Below, piece by piece: positions 10,125 to 23,915 of a DNA stretch of 64,000 nt (its first letter is position 1; each line of letters opens with the position of its first letter). The DNA comes from Diospyros lotus (Eukaryota; Streptophyta; Magnoliopsida; Ericales; Ebenaceae): NCBI RefSeq assembly GCF_014633365.1, contig NC_068338.1, forward strand, positions 53,207,716 to 53,271,715, read 5' to 3'. The position numbers and the translations under genes are program-made. A model generated the notes under the pieces. The model saw only the letters and a program-made list of their open reading frames with translations. It ran no database searches and was not told the DNA's origin.

Positions 10125-11640
10125 CTGTTTAGTTTTTTTTGGTTTGAATGATAATTTGAATGTTTGAATTCAATTTTCCATTCTTGTGATTTTTTCCTTT
10201 GCCATTATTGGGTGGGGTCATGAACATTTTTCTTCTTTGTCTTGGATAAGTTCTTTGATTGCACTAATACCTGTACATTCTCTTTGAACTTTTTTTGTTG
10301 TTTTATGTCCTTAAGTTTGTAGTGTCTTTTATATTATGAATAAATTTTTTGGAGAGCTGGTAGGTAAATTTAATTTAATTTTGATAGTCAGTGGGTGGGT
10401 TTGAAACCCTAAATCCCATGCCTTTGATAGTTACCATATCCACCTTACCATTTCCATCTCATCTAAGTTTACAGAGACTAGATTGAAGGGTTGGGATGAT
10501 TAAATTTGCATAAAACTCAAAAAGATTAAAGGCAATGTAAAAGAATGAATTAAAAAGGGCAACCTTAGTGCACATGTGTTTTCGCTTTGCAAGGGCTGGA
10601 GGAGGGTTGTAATTGTACATAGTCTTTTTATTTTTTTTTCCGCAAAGAAACTGTTTTTAGACTTGTATATGTGACCTTCTCCTCATAAAAGAGTTGCCTT
10701 ACCCTTTATATACCATGGCCTATCCTCTCAAAAATGAATTCTACAGTAACAAAATTAAGGCAGATAGAATTTTCTTAAAAATTTTGAGAAACAAAACGCC
10801 ATCATTTCTTTTAAATGGGGAATTTGGTGTCATTCTCAACAGTGGTAACTTGAGGGTGTCCCAGCTGTTGGTCTTGTATTATGCTTTAAGAGTAATGATG
10901 AGTCAGGTGGATTATATTCACGTCCTTTGCACTGTGTTATGTGAGGTTTTGGGGCTTGATTATATGGTATTGGGCGTTCATTGGGTTGTACTGCCCATAG
11001 TGGTGTTTTATTTTTTTTTTCCCCCCTCCTTTGGGGTGTTCTGGGGTGCAGTTGTCTGCCCGGTAACCAAAGTTTAGTTTTGGTGACCCTTTATTTTTGT
11101 GTTGTGGCATATTCATTGTGAAAGAAATGGCCAAGATTTTTGAGATTATAGAAAGTTTGATTTATTGTGTAAAACGATCCATTATTGTGGTTGAAGGTAG
11201 ACATTCTGATTTGTTTCTTTGCTGTTGTACAGTTTTTGTGCAATTTTTTTTACACATGTAAAGGTAGCGGGAATCTATGGCTTTCTGCCTGTATTTTATT
11301 CATGCTGGCCTTTTTTGAGGTGATCTTTTTAGTTTGTTTTTACAGACCATCTATTTAAAAAAAAGGAAATTTTGTATTGTCTCTATATTTATTTGGTATT
11401 GATGGTGGATTTAGGTTGGGGTGATGAAGGTTTGATTCCGTTGTTCCAAATTTGCTTTAGGTTACATTTGTTCTCTTAACCTACCCTTGGATCTCAAACT
11501 ATTCCCATTAGGGATGTGTGAATTCAGGGCGTGACTCTTCTATAGATTGTCTGCTCCTGGTATTTATTGCTTGTGTAGGTAAGGTACCGGGCTCTCCCAT
11601 ATTAATCATTATCTGACGTGTAGAGGGTATGGTTTTTTAA
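10125..11640. other. Intergenic, no gene recognised
   Basis: AT- and T-rich sequence. Open frames such as 10694-11077 (+) have no recognisable domain and a composition expected of chance. No defined repeat boundary was seen. Confidence 0.5.
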
Positions 11641-11642
11641 AG

Positions 11643-11849
11643 GGAAATGCTATTTGAATATTGAGTTGTTACTCTTCATTGTACATTCTGATAAATAAAC
11701 TGACACTACATCACAAAATTATCAACTAATTTTTGAAATTATAAACATTTTTTTTTAAAATTAGTTGATAATTTTGTAAAGAAATGTCACTAATGTTATA
11801 AGACCGTACAAAAGAGTGTAAGAACTCCATGTACAAATAGCGTTTCCAG
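11643..11849. repeat. MITE-like inverted-repeat element, about 205 bp
   Basis: The two halves are reverse complements: AAATGCTATTTG near 11645 pairs with CAAATAGCGTTT near 11835, and inner arms CAAAATTATCAACTAATTTT and AAAATTAGTTGATAATTTTG flank a short AT loop at about 11745. The flanks TTTTTTAAA and AGTTTTAAA could be a decayed 9-bp target duplication, as in Mutator-like elements. No coding capacity. Confidence 0.6.
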
Positions 11850-11989
11850 TTTTAAATGCTGATAGATACATGGTCAGATATTTTCCACAATCAGATGTTC
11901 TCATTATACTCTTTATTCCCGTCTGCCTGGCCCTGAAACATGCCTCAGGGGGCTGCTGATGATTATGGTATGTATTTCACAAAAATATT

Positions 11990-12416
11990 TGTTAGGCTAC
12001 TCTTGAGACCCTAGTCCTGAATCTAGGATTTTTAGAATAGAATTGAGAAGGAAGAATAGAAGAAAGAAACAGGGAGAGAATAGAGAGAAAGTGGAGGAAA
12101 ACAGAGAGAATTTAGGGAGAGAACAGAGGGAAACATAGAATAGATAGGGAGAAAATAAGAGAATTTCAATATAATTCCTTGATAATCCTGGCACACTATA
12201 TGACAATAGCTTTATATATATGGTTATCTCTGCAGTTATTTACAGCAGTTACTTAGCACTTTTGTCATTTACACGGCAGTTACCTGACTATATTATAGCT
12301 ATTATTGCACCAACTGTAAAAAATAACAACTCTACTACACACAACTGCACTGTTTATCTCCTAATTCCTCTCCTAATCGCTAATCCTCTGATTCCCAACA
12401 ACTACCAGACACAACA
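11990..12416. repeat. Possible solo LTR or LTR fragment
   Basis: Starts TGTTAGGCTACTC and ends near ACACAACA, with the purine-rich GAGAGAAA block followed by a TATA-like TTTATATATATGG that is typical of LTRs here. I found no matching target duplication and the exact end is uncertain, so this is a composition-based call. Confidence 0.35.
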
Positions 12417-12426
12417 GGTTTCCTAA

Positions 12427-12873
12427 TGCCATGTTGGGGAGTTTTGAGGGGGAGGGGACGGAAGTTTTATGAAAAGAAGGAAAGGGAAGGGGAAGGAAAG
12501 ATGGTAGTTACATTTCTTTTGTTTGAATGTTTAATGAGGGTTGTTTGGATGTTTAGGGAGGAAAGGGAAGGGAATCTCCTTCCCCTTGTTTAACAGTTAA
12601 AAGAGAGAAACGAAAGGGAAGAGAAATGTTATAACAATAATTTATCTATAACCCTTGTGATTTTAATGATAATATTTTAGAAGAAGAAGAGAAAAGGGCA
12701 AAGCAATAAAATAAACACAAGATTATTAAAAAAATTATAAGAATGAGGGGGAAGGATGGGGATCGTGTTCCCTCTTATACTCTTCCCCTTTTCTACATAA
12801 ATTTCTTCCAACAAAGAGAATTATTTTCCCTTCACCTTTCTTTCCCTTCCATCCCTTCAATCCAAACATAGCC
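12427..12873. repeat. Purine/pyrimidine-asymmetric inverted-repeat element (MITE-like)
   Basis: The left side is G/A-rich (GCCATGTTGGGGAGTTTTGA) and the right side is its C/T-rich counterpart ending TCAATCCAAACATAGCCC, so the termini are imperfect inverted repeats of the GGCCATGTTTGG type. A related terminus (CCCAAACATGGCC) occurs at 59923-59936. No coding capacity and no certain target duplication. Confidence 0.45.
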
Positions 12874-13259
12874 CAAAGAAATACAAGTTGACCTCTTCAT
12901 GTCATAATTATGCAAGTCTTGGAAGTTCATCCCGAAATGCTTAAAGTTTGCACACGAGTTAATTGAAATATAATCAGTAGTATTTTCCACTCTTCATTTT
13001 CTTGGCATTTGTGCAGTAATTGGCAATATTTTGCATATAACAATGGCAAGTCTGAATCCTAGTATTTTATGTGCATGTGTACTGTACTTACATAGAACTG
13101 AGTTTGAAGTATATGCATGGATTTATGCTTTTGGCTTTGAGGACGATATGTTGTATGTTAGAGAATGCTACAAACTTGGAACATGGGTATCTGGTGGTGG
13201 TCTAGTGCCTTTTTTCATTTAAATCTGATGGTGGTTTAGTTTGCCAGTAAGATATGATA

Positions 13260-13515
13260 CTAACTTGGCCAAATTTATATTTTTGTTTTTGTATTTTAAC
13301 ATTTATTTTTGTGTGGTCACTTGAATATTTTGTTATTTCGATTACATCACTAGAGGTGTATTTTTAAGTTAATTTAATCTTATATATTTTAATGTAAAAA
13401 AAGTATGATGTGTATTTTGTTATATATGAAAATATGAGAGTTAAATTGATTGAGAAATATAGGTTAATAAAAAATTTAAGTTATATAAAAAAATTAAAAT
13501 ATAAAGATTAAATTA
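13260..13515. repeat. Member of an AT-rich palindromic repeat family
   Basis: Contains the family core TTTTGTTATTTCGATTACAT near 13335 followed by a TTTAAGTTAATTTAA-type segment and, further right, TTAAATTGATTGAG and AAATTTAAGTTATAT that are partly the reverse complement of the left half. Other members are at 20675-20870, 21715-21835, 24510-25275 and 26060-26400. Confidence 0.55.
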
Positions 13516-15438
13516 ACTGAGATTATGGCTGTGGCATTGGAGATGGACTTTGAAAGAGTATATGTATCATAGTGTCCATCTTATGGGAAAATAGCCATCT
13601 TTCTCGACAAAGGGCAAGTTTGCACCCTAATGGGTACATTTCATTTCCATATTATGGGTTATTGGGAAAAAGTTTGAAAAATTCAGTGTGTTTTCAAACT
13701 CAATTTGGGTTATATTAAATTTTTACATTTAGTATTTATCATTTAACATTTATTATATTAATTACAACGTGACATGTCAACTCGGTTTAAAAAATCTCAT
13801 TGGGATATGGAATTAACGTTTCTGGGTCATTGATTGTTGGGGCCTTGAAGAGATACGCACTGGGCGTACTTTATGATATCTACACATGCATTGCATAAAG
13901 CCCAGTATCACTCTAATGACACTTTGGTGTTCTTAACTCATATTGTCTTAGCCCACGCATAATTAGGTTTTAGGCTTTGTTTGATGGCAGCTTTTTAAAC
14001 TTAAAAAAGTATTGGTTTGGAAAAAGTTATTACCATTTTTTTTTCTTAATTGATGGAAAAAATGATTTTTACTAACTATTTATTAACAAATGTGCCCCAG
14101 CTTAGTACAATTAATCTGTCCATTTAAGGTGGTATGTATGGCCTTCGCAACCTTCGTTGTCTTATGGGAACATTCCATATGAGGAAAGAGACCCTTGTTC
14201 ATTAATCACAATATTTTTTTATATATATTTTCTCCCTACAAATGTAATTAAGGATATTTTATTGTTTTAGGGAAAAATGTCTTCTGAGACATTATTCTAG
14301 CATGTTTTTTGTTTTTTTTTTGGGTTAGAATGGGTTGTGAAATTATTTATGTATATCTTGTCTAATACAATAATAAATTTATTTGTAGTGGGAGAGTTTC
14401 GATTAGAGTTTGAAGGTGACTTGCAAGGAAGAAATCGGTTAGGGGCGCAAGTGATCTCCTGTGTAGGCTTTTTGATACTTAAGTTAATCTTTGAATGTTT
14501 AGAATGTAGAATAAATAGAATTATAATAGGTATAGAGTTCTTAGTGTATTTTTGCTAGAAGATGAGTATAAATAGGGGATAAAACTAACAGGTGGAGGGA
14601 GTCACAATCTTTGATGGGTATTTCAGGCTATTTTTTGGATTTGTAGGCTAGAATATTCGAGGTAGAATTGATTTTATTCTTCACAATCTCGCATGAATAG
14701 TGTTTGAAGAAAAAGTCTCTTTGAATTTGTAGTCCTTTAAAGGTCCCTTGCGAGAAAGGCCTGGGTCTGGGGCTCTTGAGAGTCTTTTGAATACTAGTTG
14801 CCGAGTAACTTATGAATTTTCTAGAGAGTCTCTTGAAAGGCATTGAGAAAGGCTCTCGAATGAGGTCACTCGATCTCGGTGACCCAGACTAGTGTCCCTC
14901 GATCTCCATTATCAAATAGTTTCAATGATTTGTTTTCATAAATTTCTTTTTTCCAACAGGCATTTGGGTCACTGGGTCACTTTTTTTTGGACTTGGGCCC
15001 ACTTTTTTGGACATAATAGTGTATGTAACGGAGGATATTCAATTAATTTTACAACTGGCTTAGCAAAAACATGCCACGACATTCTAAAAAAAAATCCCAA
15101 ATATCATTTACTTTATTTTATAAAAAGGTTATAGTATCTCATAGTCCTTGCATGTTTATACATGTTTTTACTGTATTAACAAGCAGAATTAAAAACATGG
15201 GGTACCTAATTTGTGTTATAGACACTAACTTAGTGGTTGGACCTTTTCAATATTTTATTAATAGAGTAATATTATTAGTTGCATAAATTGACACAAAATA
15301 GTTTTTAATAGATGATGGGAGGCATTAAATGGCGAGTGTGAATGAATCTATCTTAGCCTTATCTAAAATGGGATGGAGAGAGATTGTATCCCAGTTCAAT
15401 GTAACTTTCTTGGACGGATCAAGGACAAACAAAGGACA

Positions 15439-15441
<3 letters not shown>

Positions 15442-15473
<32 letters not shown>
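15442..15473. repeat. (GA)16 microsatellite
   Basis: Thirty-two uninterrupted bases of alternating G and A in otherwise non-repetitive sequence. Confidence 0.97.
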
Positions 15474-15477
<4 letters not shown>

Positions 15478-15765
15478 GCGGGCTTGTTTGATTAGGACAC
15501 ATTCATTGAAATTGGATCAACTTTTGTACTCCTAGGGCTCTATAAAATGAATTTCTTTACCCTAGCTACAAGTGATGGGTGCTCTCTCTTTCTTCCAACT
15601 CTACCGGGTGGGCTCGTTTGGGTTTGTTTGTTTTTAAGGGCAAATTACGCCGATATTTAAAGATATTGGTCTTTAATAAAGGTGGCAATCGTATTGTATA
15701 TATAACATGAGATGTGATGTATAATTGAAAAGGGTGATTGATGTGTGTATTTTTACATTATTATG

Positions 15766-15867
15766 TAGGATAATGATCTTCTTAGCTAGGGATAAGTATT
15801 CAATCAGCTTAATTACTATTTACATAGGATAATGATGTTCTTAGCTAGGGGTGAGTATTCATTCAGT
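15766..15867. repeat. Short direct repeat, two copies 61 bp apart
   Basis: About 40 bp beginning AGGATAATGAT and containing TTCTTAGCTAGGG and AGTATTCA occurs at about 15766-15806 and again at about 15827-15867 with a few differences. The second copy runs into a TAGGGGTGAGTATTCATTC sequence resembling the ends of hAT-type MITEs elsewhere in the window. Confidence 0.6.
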
Positions 15868-17961
15868 TTGTTTAAACTGTATAGATTGAATGAATTTGTT
15901 CTACAAAAATCAAATTGAGCTGATCAAATAATAAATGTTCAATTCAAACAAATTAAAAAAATTGAAAAAATAAAGAAAAAAAATGATGTTATTTTTTGAC
16001 ATTTTAGTCAGTTTAATTATTTCAGTCTTTTTTAATACGAAAATTAAATTGAATCAAAATAATCGAAATATTTAAATTTAGAAATCAAACTGAATTGATT
16101 TATAATCTAAATCGAATTGAATAAGTAATTTTAGTCGATTCAATCTATATAACATGATTATGGTCTTTATCAATTTTATAATAAATTTACATAAAATCAC
16201 AAATTTCAAGAGTCATGTATATTATTTATAACATATTATTGTTTTACTCTACCTTTGACATCATCGAGATTGAGTTGGTCATTAGAGACTATATCAGTAG
16301 ATAGCCCCACATTCTATCTTGTAGGGCGAGCAAATTTTTGAACAAACTTGGCAAGAGAAAACTACCACTTGGGCTATAGAGTCCGTCCGTAGTGATCGAT
16401 TAGCTTCAAACCACCATCAAGAAAAAATTAACTTAGAAATGATGATAAGAAATTTAATGCAGAAGATGCATCTAGAAATGGAAAGACGTGGAGTTCTCGT
16501 GATGATGCCCAAATAGGTGAATCAACACTTGAGAGACGCAATAAGGACAAAACTAGTATGCATCCAATCTAAGACATGTACGTGTAGTACATGTGTGGGT
16601 ATATATGTATGATCAATTAATGTACGCAATAAGGACTAAATTTTGACAACTAAATTAGGTGTTTATTCAGTTTGAATAGAATTGGATCGCTGTTAGAACG
16701 GATTGGATTGAGATCAAGATTCTTCCAATTTTTTTTTTGTTCGGTCCGGTCCTGAGTATTTTTTTTTTATTTTTTAATATAAAATGTTAAAAAATATGTA
16801 TATATTACATATATTTGAATTTTTATAATTTAATATATTGTACACTGTATTGTATATTATTAATAAATAATAATATTATATTAATTGCAATCGATTCTTA
16901 ATTTTGTATCAATCTCGAATCGAACAAGATTAAAAATTAATTGAATTCTATATATTGATGGATCGGATCAATGTTTGGTTGGCTTGGAACTAAGCCGATC
17001 AATCTAAACTACCCTAGATTGATTTTTTAATTTAGACTAAAATTTAAATACCCCCGTTGATAAGGTACTTTGATTTGAATTTTTTATTTTGTTTTTAAAT
17101 ACAAAGTTAATCCCAAGTTGGGCGATCACTAGCTAGCTAATTCAAAGAATTCTCCCACCTTTCTTGGTGCCCACTAGTATAAATTTGTCTTTCACCAACA
17201 GTTTGTGACATCCAACACACATGCATATATCAACATTAAGGGTCCCTCATAAAAATATAAAAAATTTAAGAAAAAATTTATAAAAAAATCAAATTTTATT
17301 AAGCCTACAAGAGTAGCACACCTGGTTGCCTCAGGCATTTGAAAATTTAAGATATTACAAAGTCATGGGATTTGACTTTAGTGAGTTTGTAAATACAATC
17401 GTGTCTTTTTATATATAACTATCTTTTTAAACTCTGACTTACGATTCACTTGTTCGTACACTTTGAATTAAGACAAAAAGGATTGTGAATTTTAAAGAGG
17501 GTGGGTCGAGTCGAAGATATAAAAAGATATTTTATTAATAAGATTTTATAAAAAAATATCAAATTTTAAAGACCCATTTGGCCATTTGTGAGAGACACAT
17601 TTGGCCATTTGTATTCTAATTAATTGGGATTTGGCTTTAGCTTTGTCTTTGTTCTTGACAACCACAAACACACTATTGTGTCTTTTCCCCGTCAACGTAC
17701 AAAATATGATCCATTCATTTGGTAATGCTGCTGGGGGCATATCTCCTTTCTTTTCGGGATATTAATTTACTGTATCTACATATATATTTCTTTCTTTGTT
17801 GTCACTTGCAAGATTAAACAAAAAGTCTTTTATATGTTAGAGGTGCCACTGCATGTGTTATGTACATGTAGTAAGTAAAAAAATAAAATGATAATCGGAT
17901 AAAAATCGATAGTTATAATTTAATTTTTTATTTTTTGGAGAAAATTTGAATATAGATGAGA

Positions 17962-18040
17962 TTTCGTGTGGCGCAGTAAAATTAAGTTTGTTATGAGTTT
18001 GGAGGTCATAACTTGAAATTTCGATAATAATTTTTATTTT
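17962..18040 (+). repeat. Candidate degenerate tRNA-derived SINE head
   Basis: GTGGCGCAGTA at 17968-17978 resembles a tRNA-type A box (TGGCNNAGTGG), and GGTCATAACTTGAAATTTCG at about 18004-18023 resembles the region with the B box (GGTTCGAATCC) at a spacing usual for plant SINEs. Ends and target duplication are not visible. Confidence 0.3.
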
Positions 18041-19519
18041 TTAAAATAAAATATATGGAGGGTATTTTGAAAATTCACTTCTTTGAGTGAGTTTTATAAT
18101 GCGAAAATACTTTGTTTACTTAGGTAATATATATATTTTTTGTAAATAAGAATATATTAACAAAAAATCACAAAACGTTTACAGTTTATGTTAAGATATA
18201 TCACGAACAACCACAAAAAAAATTAAAATTAAATTAAACCTCGTAACATATCAATAATATATATACTAGATCTATAACATCAATTTGGATCTTTAATCAT
18301 TAACACTTAAGATTTCTTTTTCGCTTTCTTGATCGTATTCTTCTTCTTCTTCCTCTCCCTCTTTAATTGGGACTTTAACTTAATAGGAATACTCTTCGAG
18401 CTTTGTTAGAAGTTGAAATTTTTGACTTCATTCAATATCTTTTATCTTTATTCTCTATATCCATCTTCAACTCCCAAAAAATATGATTTCATAACACCAA
18501 AATATGAGAATTTTGACTTGTCAACATGCATGATATGATGTAATTAATTTTTTTTAATATTTATGTAATTAAAAAATAAAAAAACTTCAATCATAATAAT
18601 CTTTGAAAATAGTAACACCATTGACTTGATTAAATTTTAGTTAGGAACATGACATTTTCTGGTTACATTCTTGTGATTCAACCGATGGAGGGAATGAGGT
18701 AATGAACTTAATTAATAGCTTCGATAAATTAAGGAATATACATATATGTATTAGATTAAAAATAATATTTAAATTTGATATTTTGGACGGTGTTGTGTAT
18801 TAATGTTTTATATATTTTTATAAAATATTAATACATTTCGTACATTGAATATGGAGAATGTGACGAATTGAGCAGAGTTTAAGAATGGTTAATAGTACGT
18901 ACATAAATAAAATTTTTATATATAAAATCATGCATGTTACATTTGTGTCTGTTTGATGATGGTGTTGAAAGAATGAGATATGCAACAACATATGTTAATC
19001 TCCCATGTATAGGTATATAAGGTTTTGATTATTGAAGGTAAGTGTACGTCGATAGTTAAGTTAATTAATGTTTAATTAGCAGTAAGAGAGCTCTAATAGA
19101 TTAATGAGTAAGAGGCCGGGTAGTATAAATATTTATTTATTATTAGTGAATTGAGGGCTTTTATATCTTGATGAGTCAAGTGTGATTTTTATTAAAAATT
19201 TTATCTAACGAGTGACTTATTAATCGATAGGATATGATCAAGTCATGATGTCAGGAGTTTGAACCATATATTGGTTGAGTGATGATTATTAATTAATTAG
19301 TGATTCAGGCACTTCATGCATCTTATCACTTGATGGCTTTCTAGGTGGCGTTTAGGCTACCTTAGTTAATTACCTCCATCACTATTTATTATAACAAATC
19401 CTTGACCAACAAATAAGCAAGACCAAATAAGAACGTGTACTTTAAGGGCATTTATTTGATCTTTTAAAAAGATATATAATTTAATTTTACATTTCACTCT
19501 AATATATATATATATATAT

Positions 19520-19865
19520 ATTAAGGTTGCGTTTGTTAATCAAACTGAAAAAAAGTAAAATATGAAAAATATTTAAGACAAAAGTGATTTACATTGCGTT
19601 GGTTAAATTTATATATCTAGCAACTATTGAAAAAGAAATCACACAACTTTTTATCTTAAATTTTTTAAATAAATTTATCTGAGAGCCATTCAGATAAATT
19701 TATCTTGAACCTTACAAATAAGAAAAAATAAAACATATGTCCTCCAATGCATTTCAAAAAATTTAACAAATAGTTTGATAAAAATCTTAAAATACATCCC
19801 ACCTTTATTTTAGCTATTTCATATCTTAGTTTAAAAAATATTATAATATTATCTTGATATAATCT
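19520..19865. repeat. AT-rich repeat shared with 62955-63495
   Basis: Segments such as CAGATAAATTTATCT, TCCAATGCATTTCAAA, TTGATAAAAATCTT and ATATCTTAGTTTAAAAA-like stretches recur in the same order in both places. The copy here lacks the SINE-like insertion present at 63185-63390, so it acts as an empty-site comparison. Confidence 0.65.
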
Positions 19866-20674
19866 TTTATTTATTTATATTTTTATAAGTAAAAATTATA
19901 TTAATTAATAAAAAAGAGAAACCAACGGCTACAAACAGGGCATACCCCACATCAAACAACCAAAAAAGAAAAAACACCCTTAACAAATGAGGATAGCCAT
20001 GGCTAACAAAGACACAAGAACTAAATCATATTCTAGTTAGGCTGGCCCGTAATCACAAATTAACTCACATTATTAATTTATTTAGTCTTGAGAAAAGCAT
20101 TAAGTTTCTTTCTCTCTCACTTTTTTTGAGACTGGTCTTGATCAAAACATACTCAGATTCCGACTCTACTTGATGAATTGTCTTCGTCTTCAATGCAATC
20201 TCATTTACCCTTATCATCAATCATCATACCTAGATCTTCTAAAACCCCTTTCTCCTCCAAGACTAGTATTTTCTCAGAGAAATGAGTCTCCATATCCACC
20301 TGAAAGTGTACCCAAGCATGGTAGAATATTTAAAATTAATGAAACCTTGAATTTGAGACATTAAGAGCAAATTATAAGTCGGACAAAAATATGTATATTC
20401 ACATAAATAAATGGAAAGCTAGCCTAAACTTTGGACCACCCCATCCTTGTCAGTCTTTCCCATGCTAAGTTGATAACATGTATACATGATATATGCATGT
20501 ACCTGCCAGACGTTTTATGGCCAGTTCCATACTGCAATGTAAGTATTATAGCCCCAAGCTACAGCCTCACACACCAACTGATGAGCCATCTTCTTTGGTC
20601 TCTTTGACCAACAAGATAATGTTGATACATGCTTGTGATGTGTGTGTGTGTGTGTTTTTTTTTTCTAGTTATTT

Positions 20675-20870
20675 TAGGTTAAATTTATATTTTTGTTTTG
20701 ATATTTGTGATTTTCAAACTTTTCGTTATTTCGATTACACTCTTAAATTTGATTTTTGAGTCAATTTAAATCTTGTATCATATGACAAAACTTATTTATT
20801 TAGCTCATGCAAATGAAACGCTTTGAGTCCATAAAAATTAGTTGAGCCGAAAATTTAAATATCATATACT
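20675..20870. repeat. Member of the AT-rich palindromic repeat family (left half)
   Basis: AAATTTATATTTTTGTTTTG is followed by CTTTTCGTTATTTCGATTAC and TTTTTGAGTCAATTTAAAT, the same order as at 13260 and 26060. The right half is not clearly preserved. Confidence 0.5.
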
Positions 20871-22629
20871 AAAAAAACGTTTGCAATATTTTTGTGAGAG
20901 TGATGTGTATCTAATCTCCATTGAAGATTAACATACATTACCTTTCGGTGAGTCTTACATTTATTGTCGACTACATGTATCGTATTCTTCATTGGCGACC
21001 ATTGATGGTTGACGTTTCGTCTCTCTTGTCTTTTGAATGGGAGGCTAATACATATATAGAGCTAGGCAGCGACTTGCTATGCATGAGGATGGTGACTACT
21101 TCAACATTTTATTGTGGGTTTTTAAAGTTATTTGAAATGGATTATATATGAACATTGATCTATATATTATTCAGATTTGTTTATTCATGACAGTCAAATT
21201 TATATTTTTCTTCTGAACTTTTATGGTTATAATTTTTGTTTATGGTTATAATTAAACGATGGGTACCCACAATGAAACCACATCATCTTCAAGCCTCAGT
21301 GGAAGAGGCCGGCCGGGTAGCTAGCTATAGGGCTATAGACTCAGTTTTCTTCTTTCTAAATGATAAACCCTAACAACATGTTTAGGTCAGCTAGGGTTTT
21401 TAAAGGGCATGCTGCTTGGTGGGTGGTGACTAGAACCAGCCATGTTCAGCCCTCCCAAATTTTCTTTTCATTTAGTCTTATCTCTTGAAAGTCTTGTTGT
21501 TTATATATACAATTAGAGTGAGGTACTATATATATATATGAGTCACAATCGCCATTCAAGCTACCTAATTAACTGTCCCTTACCCTACCTTCCATCTTCT
21601 TCTTCAACCCACCAAAACAATTTTCCTTTATAGCATAATTTTGAGATACCGGCCCCTTACCAAATAATGTCATCACTACCACATATATATATATATATGC
21701 ATATAATACGAGGGAAAGTTAAGGGTCTATTTGTGTATTATACATAATTTTTTCGTTGTTTCGATTATATTCTTGGATTATGTATTTTTGAGTTAATTAC
21801 ATTCTTCGCCCAAATTAAGTTATAACATATGCATGAAATGTTCAAATTGTTCCTCCATCCTGCATACACATGACATGGGAGCATGCAAACACATATATAA
21901 TACATATATATACATTCATGGTTCATTACCTATATGTTTATGTACACATATTTACTAATTTAAGAAAAATGTTTTACAATGCAAATAAATAATAAAAAAG
22001 AAATCTTTATATATATAGAATATTGTACATATCCAAAGAAAGAGTATAAAGTTTGAAATTTGCAGCGTCTGTAACAAGTATGGGTGCAATGAATCACGAG
22101 CGCGCAGTACTTCTTGGTGGATATATCTATCTATCTATATAGCGGCTCGATGCATCATATTCATGCATGCCTTGGTTATTCTTTCAGCCATATGTCAAAA
22201 TTAGCTACACGAAGGTGAGTTTATTATCACTCTTTAAGGCAGCCTCAAGCTTTCGATCTGGACAACAATAATGGAATTTGAGGACGAATCGATGACTACT
22301 ATACGTACAATTGTTCGCCTAACAAAGCTTGCCGGCCGTGTCAGGCCGCCGCTAAATGCCCATCTGTATGACTCAAAATGGATACATGTTCACACGCATA
22401 TGCGTCGCAAATGATATTTAGATACGAAACTACAATGATACGTTTAAAATAAATCGTCGTCAATGTGAATGTCACATGAAATGTTAAAATTTTATGTCTA
22501 AATAATATTTGTGTATGTATCTACACACGATATCATGCATGCATGCATTGATGATAAAATTTCACAAGCCAAAGGGATCAATTCATCGTTCATATACTTG
22601 GAAAATATGGTAGTTAATTATTGATACTA

Positions 22630-22703
22630 ATTCATTCTCGTACAATCCACACATTAACATATATAGACACTTTTTATTCATTCTCGTACAATCCACACAT
22701 TAA
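22630..22703. repeat. 28-bp direct repeat
   Basis: ATTCATTCTCGTACAATCCA followed by CACATTAA occurs at 22630-22657 and 22676-22703 without mismatch, separated by 18 bp. Confidence 0.9.
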
Positions 22704-23145
22704 AATATCACTCAATATTATATAGCTCTAATATTGTAACTTTTAACACAATAAACTTATAAATATTATTATTTAATTAAGATAATTCCCATTCGGTGAA
22801 GGGGTTAAGGTGATATCTTGCTCTCAAATGCTCCCAAAATTTTTGGATCCTATAATGAGCTATATATATATATATTATAAGTCAAACACTTTTATCAATA
22901 CTATACTTTAATTATGTACTCAAGAAGTATCTTATTTGTTTTCTTTTTTTTTTATGTAAATTTGCTTTTTTAATTATCTCTCACTTAAAAATAATAATCG
23001 AGGGGTCGAGCACTAGCTAGTAGTACTATCGTTGTTTCGGATTGGATTATACTTAATTCTTGGTGATTTATTGCATCATTCATATATCAACTTTGTCCTG
23101 ATCCGAATCATGGAAATGGATGATCTTGATTGTTACTGTGGCTCA

Positions 23146-23165
23146 GCCATGCATGCATGCATGGC
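23146..23165. repeat. 20-bp perfect palindrome of CATGCA units
   Basis: GCCATGCATGCATGCATGGC is its own reverse complement and holds overlapping CATGCA (RY-type) motifs. RY motifs bind B3 factors in seed promoters, but no gene lies close by, so function is doubtful. Confidence 0.8.
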
Positions 23166-23915
23166 GTAGAAGTAGCTAGAGATCACAAACCCATTAGCGA
23201 CACTCCATGGATGAACAGCACAGGACTTAGGTTAATTAACGTAGAATATATAAATCCTGGTTCCATTCAGAGTAAGGCCAGCAGGGGGTACATTAACTTA
23301 TCCAAATTAAGATTAGTTAAGGAATCTTAACCATCAAGCATGCATCTATCTATATATATATATATATAATGCTGATTATTATTCAGGGTTGTGGTTGAAC
23401 TGTCATTAACGTGGCAACTGTGTCAATATACACTGCAACACTAACAACTGGGGTCCCAAGCACTTAGACACAAATTAAGCTTCGATCTATATATTTTATG
23501 GACATTCACAGTTTAGTTTAATTTAATTAAAAAAAAAAAAAAACACACACAACTTTGAGGATCAATGGACCTGCCAATTAGTCAAACAATTAAGAATTCC
23601 CACATAGTCTCGCGTTACGTACGACTTAATTAGTTAATTAATTGTGCCCGCCGACAAATCAGAAATGGCGGTTTCTCATCTATTAGTTTTATCCTGTAGT
23701 TGGCCGACCTTTTTAATCATGTAATTTGAAACATAATAAGCTCCTAATTAAGCCAATTCCCTTTCATATGTATAGATGATTAATTAAGTAAACTATAGCA
23801 AGTAGCAGAGAGATTAAAAGTTCGGAAAACACTCTTGGTGCGACTAATTGTGCATTGTTGTGTTATTTATTTATATTGATGTAATATACAATATATATAT
23901 ATAACATGTCAATAT

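Larger units (their letters stand above)
12874..17961. other. Intergenic, no gene recognised
   Basis: AT-rich with scattered low-complexity tracts and the repeats listed separately (13260-13515, 15442-15473, 15766-15867). Short frames at 13031, 14337, 14892, 15071 and 17546 have no recognisable domain and are probably chance. Confidence 0.5.
18041..23915. other. Intergenic, no gene recognised
   Basis: AT-rich sequence with several (TA)n tracts (about 19500, 21520, 21685, 22860, 23350). The less AT-rich stretch at 21280-21650 has pyrimidine-rich and CAAACCC/TAAACCC-like motifs and could hold the promoter of an untranslated transcript, but I see no coding exon or hairpin I recognise. Short frames at 20170, 20493, 20921 and 23130 look like chance. 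Confidence 0.45.

Noticed and set aside
10694..11077. 127-aa open frame in AT-rich intergenic DNA
   Set aside because: No domain, composition of chance, no splice or promoter context.
11990..12416. Firm assignment as a solo LTR with target duplication
   Set aside because: Flanks (ATATT and GGTTT) do not match for any end I tried, so it is only listed as a low-confidence fragment.
12855..12875. Complement contains TTTGGATTGAAGGGA, identical to the first 15 nt of miR159
   Set aside because: It is the terminal repeat of a MITE-like element, the match stops after 15 nt, and no miR159-type precursor hairpin or star sequence is visible; likely coincidence.
22568..22590. CCAAAGGGATC resembling miR393
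   Set aside because: Only 11-12 nt match, the 3' half differs and I see no paired star sequence nearby.
23130..23330. 66-aa frame next to the CATGCA palindrome
   Set aside because: No homology recognised and no coding signature; the palindrome alone suggests nothing about coding.
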